DNA of 64,000 bases, taken from positions 76,876,863-76,940,862 of the forward strand of contig CM064861.1 of NCBI GenBank assembly GCA_032719365.1, given 5' to 3'. Shown here piece after piece: positions 19,762 to 29,802 of the stretch (within the stretch, counting starts at the first letter, position 1; every line of letters begins with the position of its first letter). This DNA is from Prinsepia uniflora. Taxonomy: Eukaryota > Streptophyta > Magnoliopsida > Rosales > Rosaceae. Both the position numbers and the translations under genes were made by a program. The notes under the pieces are model-generated. The model was not told the DNA's origin. It saw nothing but the letters and a program-made list of their open reading frames with translations, and ran no database searches.

Positions 19762-20030
19762 CTCGCCTTGCACTCTGCTGCTCCTCGTCTTGCACCCTGC
19801 TGCACCTCACCTTGCACTCTGGTACACATCGCCTTGCACTCTGCTGCACCTTGTCTTGCACTCTGGTGTACATCGCATTTCACTCAGCTACACCTCATCT
19901 TCCACTCTGCTGCACCTCGTCGTACACCCTACTACACCTCGTCTTGCACTTTGCTGCACCTCGCCTTACACTCTGTTGCACCTCATCTTGCACTCTGTTA
20001 CACCTCTCGTTGCATTCTGCTGCACCTCCC
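19762..20030 (+). repeat. 22-bp minisatellite, about 12 units
   Basis: The unit is close to TCTTGCACTCTGCTGCACCTCG and repeats every 22 bp with substitutions. Overlapping Leu/His/Cys/Ser-rich frames on both strands come from the repeat and are not genes. The DNA on either side, to the 3' LTR, holds nothing recognisable. Confidence 0.9.
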
Positions 20031-20550
20031 CCGTTGAAGGCCTTGATGTTGGCTCCGCCCGCACTTGAAGATGACAAGTGCGTTGATGCGCTAAGTTCTT
20101 CCATCCACAAAGCACTACAAAGCATGTCAACCGGAGGAGCGTCTTCATGTTAAGTCCGCCATCTCTTGAAGTCAGAAACTCTAACAAGACCCGAACACGC
20201 CACCAGATGGTACTCCACAAAGTGAGGTCTTTAAGACTACAACAGAAGTATGTCTTCATACATCTTGAAATGATCGTCTCGAAGAGTAGAGCTCACCGCC
20301 GCTTGAATCATTGCAATTGGACTCATACAGCTCTCTGAATGTGCAAAAATGTAAAGCTCAACAATTAAAAAAATATTCAAAAGTCTCTCGGACAAGCGTG
20401 GAGCTTACTGCGACATCATAGACTCCCAGATAGAGGTACAACGAAATTGAATATCAAGCGGAGTCCTACTCCCATATATAATTTATCGGAACCACAATAC
20501 AAATTACATCCCTTAGGATTCCCTGAATTCCTAAGCGATGTGGGGGCATT

Positions 20551-21030
20551 TGTGGAACCCAAAATCACCGGAAGAATGTGGAGCTACCACGTGGCCCATA
20601 ATTCCTGAAATGACCAAATTGCCCCTGGTAATAATACTTAAAGCTCAAGTACCGAATATGGCTCAAGCCCACAATGCTTGCATAGCCCAAACATTGGGTC
20701 CAAATCGGGATGACATGTGGAAGCCTCTCACCCTCGTTTTGCGTAACATGTGTCAGCACGCAAATCAAGTAGCATTTGTCCCACATCGAAACTATGAAAA
20801 TTGAACATCCCACTCACCCCTATATAAGGGGTACACATTTCTCAATAAAGGTAATTCAATTCAACGCTACTTAAGCTCTTAAGATTTCTCTTTCGAAACT
20901 GACTTAAGCATCAGAGCGTTTTCGGTTGAACCACCCCCCCGGGATTCAACCTTAACCCTGTTTGATTTTTGTTATTGTGTGTAGAGATTGAGAAGGAACT
21001 TCACAGAGCCGGACGATTTCTGCATCAACA
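20551..21030 (+). repeat. 3' LTR of the non-autonomous gypsy element
   Basis: Matches 4491-4971 at about 96%. It is preceded by a G-rich purine stretch (TGGGGGCA, 20541-20548) in the polypurine-tract position and followed by the target duplication AGTGT. It carries a clear TATA-like CTATATAAGGGG at about 20819-20830. Confidence 0.93.
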
Positions 21031-21143
21031 AGTGTGGCGTTAGTATTATGGTTGAATTATTTTGGTGATTTTCAATATGTTGGATTCAGAACTGTTTCAG
21101 CCATTACTCAAATGAAATTATCTCCTTACATTTCTGTCTTCAG

Positions 21144-21227
21144 AGAGATGAAGAAGTACATGAAAAAATATTTCTCCAGCTGGTGTGGAGAATGATTGCC
21201 TCCCATCCTAATCCCAAATGCTCAAAG
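21144..21227 (+). other. Orphan exon candidate, 84 nt
   Basis: Bracketed by acceptor TCTTCAG (ending 21143) and donor GTAGCG (from 21228). The frame starting at the first base is open for 28 codons (RDEEVHEKIFLQLVWRM..., ending KCSK) and looks protein-like. I do not recognise the family. It lies 109 bp beyond the target-site duplication of the 4491-21030 element, so it was near the exon candidate at 4051-4091 before that insertion. It may be part of a captured or decayed gene. Confidence 0.4.
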
Positions 21228-22090
21228 GTAGCGTCTTTCAATTCGACATTGTATTATTGCCATATAGGTTTCATGAATGTGTAATTGAATTACTTTTTAT
21301 CAGCGATTATCTCATCTAGCATATTTTTTTTTTCCTTTTGTTTTCTATATATGAATTACAATGCTTGAACCTAATTTACGTGTTAGTTTTCTAAATAAAC
21401 TTATAAATGATCACCTATATTGTGAACTCGATTATTGATTAGTGGTCGAATTTAAGTGTGGTTGATTAGAGTCTCTCATGAATGAGGATTTTGTGGCCTT
21501 ATTTATTGTATGAATTGCAAATTGTCTTAACTCTTACGTGGACATCATGTTTGTACTTTAGAATTATTTCAAAAATATTTCCATGATTTCCATCTTTTAA
21601 AATGGCAAGAGTTACTATATGTTTCCATTGATCTTATCCTGTTTAAGTTCCTTTATATACAATTGTTTGCTTTGTATGAATTTGTTATATTTTCTCTCCA
21701 TATTTGCATTTGAAGATCAAAGAGACCTTAGTGTATTATTTATTCTAAGGTAGGTCTCATCAACAATCAAAATTTTGGTTGGATGTGATTTCATTTATAG
21801 CTTCCAAGTATCAAATTGATTGAATACTCAGAGTTGACGCACTTATGCATATTTCATCTTTCTTAGTTCATACATATGTACATATTATGTGATTTTTTTT
21901 TTCAAGATGCACTTGCTGTCGACTGTTTGTATAGCTTTAAGGTAGTATTCTCTGTAACATTAATTATTTGATTAATATTTGTACATGTTTCATCTGTGAA
22001 AATTTAAAAATATATACCTAACCCAATAGTTTATTCAATTCACAAATCTATAAATTTTCTGCTTTATTCCTATATATTTAAATTTTGTAG
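21228..22090. other. AT-rich DNA without recognised genes
   Basis: No coding potential or RNA gene was seen. It ends at the Helitron-like terminus and may be the interior of that element. Confidence 0.4.
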
Positions 22091-22124
22091 GCTACCCGAT
22101 GCATCGCACGGGCACAAATGCTAG
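22091..22124 (+). mobile_element. Candidate Helitron 3' end
   Basis: CCCG-A-TGC (22095-22102), loop ATC and GCACGGG (22106-22112) form a 7-bp GC-rich hairpin with one bulged A. Eight bases later comes CTAG (22121-22124) followed by T. A short GC hairpin about 10 nt before a terminal CTRR with insertion before T is the diagnostic 3' end of plant Helitrons, which move by rolling-circle replication. The 5' TC end was not located, so element length and content are unknown. Confidence 0.55.
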
Positions 22125-22890
22125 TTTTATCTAATATCAAAGCCTTCATTTTGTGCTTTTATTGAATATGTACTTTCAAACCTCTACCGTAGTATTTCTC
22201 TTTGAAGTTTCAAACCTCTCCAAACACTTCAAAAAAAATATATGGGAAATTCCAACTTGGACTTACTACATCATACATGGAAAAAGAAGAAACAAATTAT
22301 GATTAATGGTCCCTCTTTGAATGATGGACTGTAGTAATTCACTACTAAAGAAGTCTAATTTTTTTTAGACTCTTGTACTTATGGTGTGTTACTCTCAATG
22401 TCAATGTCATACGACTTTCCTTTCTAAACTCTAAAATAAACAATTTTCTTATAAAGTTAAAAATATAATTTTAGTCCTCAAAATTTCATCATATGTCAAA
22501 TTGGAATTTAACAATCAATTTGAGCTCTCTAACTTTTGAAATTAGCCAATTTGGCACCTATTGTTAGTTTTCCATGATCTTCATTTAAAAGTACGCTAAA
22601 AAGGTCCCTATTTTTGCAATGTCATTTTTTGTAAAATGATTTATTTATATATCAGGATATTATGGTATGTTCAGATGAAAGAATTCATATTTTTATTAGG
22701 TAAAGTAAATTACTGGAATTATAATTCTGTCTCCTTCAATTATGAATATCCATGTTTGGACCTTGTTTATATAAAAATTTAGAAATAACAGGCATATAAA
22801 TTCTAGTGATTGGATATTTGTAAAATATAAATCCTAAGCTCTATTTATCCACTGAATCAACACAAAAAAACACACCATTGGTTCTCTGCC
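22125..22890. other. AT-rich intergenic DNA
   Basis: No gene seen. Short palindromic GGAATTATAATTC-type phrases near 22715 recall MITE-like sequence, but no clear inverted terminal pair was found. Confidence 0.3.
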
Positions 22891-22927
22891 AAAAGAATCA
22901 CAAAGGGCTCCGCCCTAAACAAGCATA

Positions 22928-23226
22928 CCTATCAGGCATTGACGACGCCCCAATCGTGGACGAGCATGAGAACTTGTTAATACCCAGATGGTCAAGAAGG
23001 CTGATGAGGTTGCCAACGATGTGCATGGCGGTGTAGGAGGTGTGCGACGGTGGCGCATCAGGGGCTACGCAACGGTAGCCCGAAGTTGAAAGGGAAATAA
23101 GCCGATGACGCCATGAGTACCAGAGTTCAGGGAAGCCATGGAAAGAAGTGGACAACTGGGCTTGACCTAATTGACGCTATGTGCATGTTAATTTCGTTGG
23201 TGGGCACCGTCGTGTGCTCAATTTTG
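22928..23226 (-). pseudogene. Soluble epoxide hydrolase (alpha/beta hydrolase) pseudogene, first-exon fragment
   Basis: On the minus strand from about 23226 the frame gives KIEHTTVPTNEINMHIAS, the conserved N-terminus of plant soluble epoxide hydrolases, with the start Met missing. After a frameshift near 23140 it gives FHGFPELWYSWRH, containing the HG-x-P oxyanion motif of alpha/beta hydrolases. It then gives GYRCVAPD, with a deletion of the usual following loop, and HIVGNLISLLDHLGI. A further frameshift restores HDWG, which holds the nucleophile Asp. An exon-end-like junction (minus-strand GTATG) lies at about 22927. These enzymes hydrolyse epoxides of fatty acids. The later exons and the catalytic His are absent. 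Confidence 0.85.
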
Positions 23227-23230
23227 TGCA

Positions 23231-23933
23231 ACTTTGACTTTCTCACTCTCACTCTCGTTGTGTGACTAATTTGGTCTCTTGACTCTCCCTGGTTTTCTCT
23301 TATGCCTTTGCTCAACGTACTAGTGAAGCTTACTCTCTCCTTTACAGGAATTCTGTAATTCCATGGTTATTTGGGATCAAGAATTTGAGCAAGATAATCA
23401 GAATATATTTTTCCATTGGATTCAGACTTTCTGATCACATTTTTTTTTTGCCAAACACCGGAATTTGGCCACGGGAAATTTGAAATACCATTTTTAATTA
23501 AAATCTCTCCTTATTTTTCTCCATCTAAATACATCATTTATCAAATGATGGAATTTAAATTACCGAAAATTAATTTTTCTGAATTTGTAAAGTTTTATGT
23601 TTGAGTAACATAAAAGTAAAATGAAATTTAAACATGTAATTTAATGTTTATATATAAATGATAATTACAAAGACGAAATTTTGAAAATGATACATTTTTA
23701 AAAGGAATTTAAACTTGTGATTTGTGATAGCCCTGTTAATTGGTTCAAAAAAACTGACCGAAAAATCGAACCGACCCAAAACCGAAACGAAAAAAAACAA
23801 ACACAAAGAAAACCGAGGTGAAACAAAAAAACCGAACCATAATCAATTCGGTTTCGGTTGTTGGTTGTGCAGTCCCAAATCGGACCAAAAAACCGAAGCC
23901 CAATAACAGAACTTCAGAAGCCCTAGCCCCTAC
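23231..23933. other. Intergenic DNA with an ACCGAA/CCGAAC-rich low-complexity block
   Basis: No gene seen. At 23745-23900 phrases built on AACCGA and its variants repeat, a common plant low-complexity composition. T-runs occur near 23441-23450. Confidence 0.35.
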
Positions 23934-25849
23934 TATAACGACCCGTCCCTGATTTTAGGGATTAATTAAGACTTAATTACGAATTATTTGGACTAATCCT
24001 TGATTAGTTGAGGATTATCGGACATTCAGGGCGAAATTACGATTTTGCCCTTGAATGAGGGTAAAAAGTTGACTTTTGATCCAGGAGGTCCGATACCCGA
24101 GGGCCGAGGACCGTTACATAGATCAGGTCGATACTAGTTCGTAGACAGGCGAAAATTACAGGTCATGAAAGGTCTGAGGCAGTATTGCACGTTTTACGAG
24201 AGGGGTGGACTTTTTTCCTAAGTGGGCCCAGATATTTTCCCCAGGCCCAATGGATGAGTGACAAGTGTCACTCATCCATTGCTCCCATTACATAGATACA
24301 TGCATCTGTATCCCCTTCCTCATTCGATCGACCAAACACCCTGATGAACCCAAACCAAACCCTTCTCTCTTTCTAGATTGAGGGATGACCCTATGAGGCT
24401 GAGTGAGAGATTGAGTGGAAGCCAGGGACGGCAGGACCGCCGTGAATGGCAGAGGAAAACCAGAACCAAGGTAAAACCCAATAACCCCGTTCACTTCAAG
24501 TTTTGGATTTTTGGGTTTGGACATTTTGGATTTGTTCTAATGATTTGATGGTGGTTGTGGGGGTTATACGAGTCGTATGGGATCAGGAACGGTGGATGAG
24601 GACGATTGAGCAGCCCAGACAGTGGCCGTGAGGATTTTCCATGGATGGCTACCGAATTCAGTTTTCGGCTAGGTAAGCTCAAATCGAACCCCCAAACATG
24701 TTTTTATGCATCTTATAAGCTTAATGGAACCCTTAGGAGGTAGTTTTGACCCTTAGATGGGCTCAAACCGTACGAGGAAAGATTGGGCTTTAAAACCAAT
24801 TATTAAACCAGTGGGTTTTAGGATTGTTTTCTTCAATTTTATTACATAGAACAATCCCTACGATAGGTTAGAAAGGATTGGTGGAAAGAAGGAGGAGAAA
24901 GGCTGAAAAAATAGGAAAATATGGCACTGAACCGGCCGAACTGTTGGACTGGTCTGGACCGGTTCGATGCAAGGTTGAAGACAACCTATGTAGTGGCGCA
25001 TGGCTCCCACGTGTAGGGCCTTTTGAAGGCGTGTGGGGGTGCGTGAAGCACTGCTTGGGGAAGAGTTCAATATATGAAATCATCTATTCAATGTAACGAA
25101 CATTTTGGGACTAGTTTCGAGTCGGTCAGATATTGTTTCGATATAGTTCGGGATGTCCAAAGATTTAGGATCGAGTTTAAAATAGGTTAAAAATTCCGAA
25201 AAATTAGGAGGCTTTAATGAGAGGTTATAGAAGTGGTTAGTAACCCTCTAGCATGATTTGGATAGGTTTGGGAGTCCCGAATATGGTGATTGGCTAGGGA
25301 AAGGCTTATGGCATGGATATCGAGGTGTCAGTTAGGACGGTCTGTGAGTGGACCTTGATTCCTAAATATTATGCATGCATAAATGTTTTATATGAGTTTA
25401 CGAACATGTTTTAAGATGCCATGAATGCGTATAATTTAAATATGAGTCAAGTGTATTACGTGCGTATGTTTTACATGGTTTATATGTTGTTTGGGCTTCG
25501 GCCAAGTGTACTACGTGGGTATGTTTTACACAGTTTATATGTAATTCCGAAGGTTTTACGGAGAGGCGTGAAACAGATTAACTGGTTTACGGTTTTGAGG
25601 ATTTCATGGACGTGCGTGAAATCGAGATTTGGGTATGAGTCCCAATTGAAAAACGATTTGAAAGGGGTTTTGGAAATATCTTTCGGGATATGACCCATTT
25701 GATTGGAAACCATCGGACTTGGAGTCCATTTGATTTGATGAGAAATCGGGCTGGATGCCCATTTGAGTTCTATAATCGGGTCGAGGGCCCGTTGGTTTAC
25801 GAATTCGGGCATGCGACCCCATTATGATTTTTAAATGTGAATTCGGGCA
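23934..25849 (+). repeat. Truncated gypsy LTR of the TGTAACGACC family
   Basis: Begins TATAACGACCCGTCCC (a mutated TG start) and follows the same order of landmarks as the other LTRs here: a GACAGGCG phrase, GTAACCCTCTA, GTGAGTGGAC (25344-25353), TGCATGCATAA, then repeats around CGGGC...GCCC. It stops at the LTR-like repeat at 25850, so the last third is missing. Open frames in it are by-products. Confidence 0.75.
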
Positions 25850-26755
25850 TGTCAACCTAGAATCTTCCCGAAAGAGAAGGTTTTAATCGAATCTCAATCA
25901 AGTATCTCGATATCAATCCGACTTAAAAAGATTTTGGATGGCTTGAGTTAGAAAGATTTTGGGTGGCTTGATTTGCAAGGATTTTCAGTGTTTCAACGTG
26001 GAAAGTTTGGGTGGTTCGAAAAGGAAGTTTTTCAAGTAAGAAGAGTATGGGCCAAGCATGGCCCATTTGTGGGTTGACTGAACCCTATAAATAGCCAAGG
26101 TGAAGAGAAGCAATGGACATTAACATCAACACACAAACTTACTCTTATCTTGTACTTTTTCAATCCTTAGACTAGATTTTCATATTCAAGTTCTAGTTAG
26201 TCAAGTTCTTCATTTTTCTAGAGTAAGTTTATTTTTCAGAATACTTTCAATGATTTTGTTTTAAATTCAAGTTGATTTTTATTTAATCTTTATTTTGATT
26301 CAAGTTCGTTCATTAGCATTCGTTTAATAGCTTTATTTAATTGATTTATCAATCTTAGTTTATTATCCATGTCTTTAATTTTAATGATTGCTTTTCTTTT
26401 AAGTATCAATTTATTACATTTACGTTTATGCTTATTTTCTTTAAGCATAGTTAATTTTCTTGCTCGATTTAATTGTTGCTTTGCACTTCGTTCACATAAT
26501 CAAAAAATATAAATATATATAAGTTCAAAGCCTAAGCACCCTCGACCCCAAGGGAGTGAAAGAACCCAGACCGAGAGAAGGTTCCTTGCTCGGTCACATA
26601 ATCTTAAGGTTAGGAGTCAACCTTAGGGGCGCACCCAACATCTACAATTCCATTCGGGCCATTTTGTTACTGGGTGGTGGCACGCCTGCACATTATTATT
26701 CAAAGAAGAACCAAAATCCCTTCTAACGGTTTGATAAATCAAATCGAGGGAAACA
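25850..26755 (+). repeat. LTR-like dispersed repeat, copy 2
   Basis: About 906 bp homologous to 2154-3174 in the same orientation, with the same TGTCAACC start and GGGAAACA end. The flanks (GGGCA and AGTTT) do not match. It has cut off the LTR at 23934-25849, so it is younger than that LTR. Confidence 0.6.
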
Positions 26756-26769
26756 AGTTTCTTATTCAG

Positions 26770-27030
26770 GTTCAGTACAAGACTGACCGTGTAAAACTTT
26801 ATGGAAAGATCCTTGAAAATTCTAATGTTTTATTCTCTGTTCAAGGCTGCTGTAAAAAAAAATTGAAGAAATATGGAATAGTCTATATCGAAAGAGCCCG
26901 ATGACTTAGACTTGAGTAAGGCATTACCAGAAGATTTTTCCGAAAGAACTTCTGGACTTGAAAAGTGCACAAAATATGATCTGGTTTCGGCTGTTAAACA
27001 ACAGAGTCCTTTCTTTTACCAAGTAACTTG
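26770..27030 (+). pseudogene. Unrecognised gene fragment
   Basis: An acceptor-like TTATTCAG (ending 26769) precedes VQYKTDRVKLYGKILENS. An A-run at about 26857-26865 probably carries a frameshift, and a further frame (about 26887-27030) gives PDDLDLSKALPEDF ... FFYQVT and a stop. Amino-acid use is protein-like. I do not recognise the family. It may be the 3' end of a captured or decayed gene. Confidence 0.4.
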
Positions 27031-28480
27031 AGATTGCAGCTAATAAGCTGGGTAGATTACTTATGCTTAGTTGTTAAAGTGTCACTTTGTATGCTATTGC
27101 TTTGTGAGTTTTTTGGTTCTGAATGTTTTCCTCATGTTGTTATATATCTATAGGATCTTTCAGCATTCACAATAGTGTGTCTTGGAATGAGTTCTAATAT
27201 TGTTCCGTAATGTGGTAGAGAAATAACTAAACGCTTAAACTGGAGCACTTTCTCAGAGTGTTAATTGTTTTTTTTTGGAGGCCGGGATATCTCCTCTTCT
27301 TTTTTTAGTAAGCGAGTCCCAAGTATAATGCATAATGTGCCTTTACCTGCTTGCATTGCAAGTTAAGTGGTCATGAGAAATAGTATACAATCACCACTTA
27401 TTTAAAGTTTCAGTTGCATAATAATATAATAGAGATCAATTAATTCATAGGTCAATAAACTTGCATATAGAAAAATTGAACTCATAGGTTATTTGATTAG
27501 TCAAAGGATTATAAAATTTAAAATAGACCATAGTTTTTATATAAATTACAACTAATGTCATCAAATTCCAAACTAGTCCAACAACAATCAAAAAATAACT
27601 TACCAAAATCTGTCATGATTTTATCATTACTTTTTATTTTTTTATTTTTTTTAGTATAAGATTATATTGAGGATTATGAAAATATTACTCCTATTTATAT
27701 ATATTTTTTTCACTTGATCATTTTAAAAGTAATATGAGTATCCAATCTAACTTAAAGTAAGATAATTAAAAACAATAATTCTTCAAGAATACTTTTAAAT
27801 TTAAAATTTTAAAATTCTTTATCTTCCGATATTAAATAATTTGGTTAATTTCGTATAGTTTAGGATTTAATCTTGAATTTTGTGCCAAAATTCAAGAATT
27901 AAACCCTACGTCGTATGCTTTTGCACCGTCATCTCCACCCGACATCTACCCCTTCCCCCTCCCCCACCACCCCCCCCCCCCCCTACCACCCCTTCCGGCC
28001 CTCCCAAAAAAATTTATATACCCTACCGCTGAACCCCAGACAATAGGGACTTTATTTTTTATTTTATAGAAAAAAATCAATTGTAACTATATATAATAAA
28101 TATATAATATAAATATATAATATTTATTATATGTATAATATATTAAAGGGCCCAAGATGCCAAAGAAATCAAACACTAAGGGGCACATGGGGCAAAGAGG
28201 ACAAAAAAAGACATTGTTATTTTTCATTGTTTAAATAAATTCTCAATAACTCACTCATTCTCTTTATTGAGATATGAAAGGGTAAATGGGGAATTTATTG
28301 CTTACAAATTCTGTTTAGGGACTTTTGAATAAAAAAAAAGTTTGAGATAAGGTCTTATTTTGTTTAATATATAAGCATTAAAGGTTTTAAATAAAAGTAA
28401 AAGTTGTTAACGGTGTAATAATAATTTACTGTATAATATATTGTACAGGCATTCCCCCTACCCCTAGAAATAAACACCAA
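27031..28480. other. AT-rich intergenic DNA with a C-rich tract
   Basis: No gene seen. The tract at about 27943-28014 is almost pure C on the plus strand, including a run of about 15 C, so the minus strand is G-rich and could form a G-quadruplex. An AT-rich (TATAATA)-type repeat follows at about 28086-28145. Confidence 0.5.
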
Positions 28481-28639
28481 GACCTACTAGAATGATTTGT
28501 ATCATCCATCTTTCCATGGAGACGATCATTTATTTCTTATGGCTTATCTTCGTTTCTTTGTTTTGACAAGTATCCAGACCCCATATGAACCATGGTGTCT
28601 TTCTTGAAGGGGTTGTGGCTAGATATAAAGGCTTTCTTC

Positions 28640-29236
28640 ATCTAATCAATAAAAACAGAGATAAGTCTCTCAAACGGTTTAGTTAGACTAATGAGGACTT
28701 TCGGCCCCATTCTTGATTCTTTTATAACCTCACCATATGACCTCATTTGATCAACAACAGTATATAATCTAGACAAGTATGCATTTAGAGTCTCATCAAC
28801 TTTCATTCTTATGTACTCAAAATCTCTTTTCAAACCTTGCAATTTAACAGATCTCACCTTTTGGTCTCCTCAAAATTCTCTTTTCAACAAATCCCAAGTA
28901 GATTTTGAGCTTTCTTCATTTGCTATTCTGGAGAAGATTGTGCCCACCACAGATGTTTAAATGAAGCCTAATGCTCTTGCATCTCTGATGTAGTATGCAC
29001 GTGTTGGTACAGCCACAACACCATCTGCACCTTCTGGATTCGTGTTCAAACCTTTGTCCACGAATTTCCACAGATCTTGAACTTTGAGTAAGGTCCTCAT
29101 CTTGATACTCTAGAATTCGTAATTGCTTCCATCAAATATAGGAGCGTACAGCTCACTACCTCATGTTCCAGCCATTTCAGGTACACAAACAACTTTATAG
29201 AACACGCCCTAGTACTCAGATCATGAACTAGATAGC
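28640..29236 (-). pseudogene. Second, truncated copy of the copia gag
   Basis: On the minus strand the 29236-28642 region repeats the gag region at 35800-36349, including VKLQGLKRDFEYIRMK and DETLNAYLSRLYTVVDQM, with stops. It lies directly downstream (minus sense) of the LTR at 29249-29782 and its primer site (29237-29248). It is therefore the start of a second element sharing that LTR. Homology ends near 28640. Confidence 0.8.
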
Positions 29237-29248
29237 TCTGATACCATG

Positions 29249-29782
29249 TTGTTTTCAGAAGACTCAATTGCAGAGGTGATCGATAACTTCCAGGAATAAG
29301 GAAATGCAAAACTGCAATCAGGTAACCTTCTAACCTTTACTTGTAGCTGAAAACATTCGGTTTATGATAGATTAGGATTGTGTTTGATTGTGATCGGATC
29401 AAGATTTGATTTGGATGTGGAAATCGATTACAATGAAGGAAAGTAGTGCAGATGAACACTAGGTGTTTATCAAAATGCACAAGAGAGATTTCTGAGTAAT
29501 CTTTTAGTGCTCGCTCTGATTTTCAGAGAGTCATAGAATGTTAATTGATTCTAGTGAATGAATTACCCTTCACATACATTCAATTTTACATATCACACAG
29601 CTATGATTGATGACATCATTCCGCACACACTTTACATGACTACCTTGCTCCTTAAGGCACACACACCTCACACTCACGGTTGTAACAACCTCATAGCTGT
29701 CATTCACATATTCCTTCTAAAATTAATACAGGTGTCCATAAGCTTAATAGAGTTTTAGATCAGCTGCAATGCAGCTTGATCA
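29249..29782 (-). repeat. Copia LTR, left copy
   Basis: In plus sense it starts TGTTGTTTTC and ends at CTTGATCA. On the minus strand it therefore begins TGATCAAG and ends AACAACA before the primer site. A purine-rich CAGAGGGCAG (minus strand) precedes it. It is 534 bp and carries about 46 bp absent from the right copy. Confidence 0.8.
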
Positions 29783-29802
29783 CTGCCCTCTGCAGTGGTA
29801 GC

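Larger units (their letters stand above)
4491..21030 (+). mobile_element. Non-autonomous Ty3/gypsy-like LTR retrotransposon, host of a nested insertion
   Basis: LTRs at 4491-4971 and 20551-21030 start TGTGGAACCC and end GCATCAACA. The flanking 5-bp direct repeat AGTGT (4486-4490 and 21031-21035) proves a single insertion event. By hand count the LTRs differ at about 19 positions plus one indel in 480 (about 4%). Without the nested 10.2-kb element (5558-15767) and its duplicated TGACG, the element is about 6.3 kb. Its only coding remnant is a frameshifted gag (16503-17490). No protease, reverse transcriptase, RNase H or integrase was found, so it depended on other elements. The rest of the interior is tandem-repeat-rich. 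Confidence 0.93.

Noticed and set aside
17645..20030. Possible CRISPR-like array
   Set aside because: The units are contiguous with no unique spacers, in a plant genome. They are minisatellites.
19586..20259. Cys/His/Leu-rich frames in the 22-bp repeat
   Set aside because: Repeat artefacts. The apparent metallothionein-like Cys content follows the 22-bp period.
22660..23470. MITE ends around the epoxide hydrolase pseudogene
   Set aside because: GGAATT...AATTCC phrases occur on both sides, but I could not align a terminal inverted repeat or find a target duplication.
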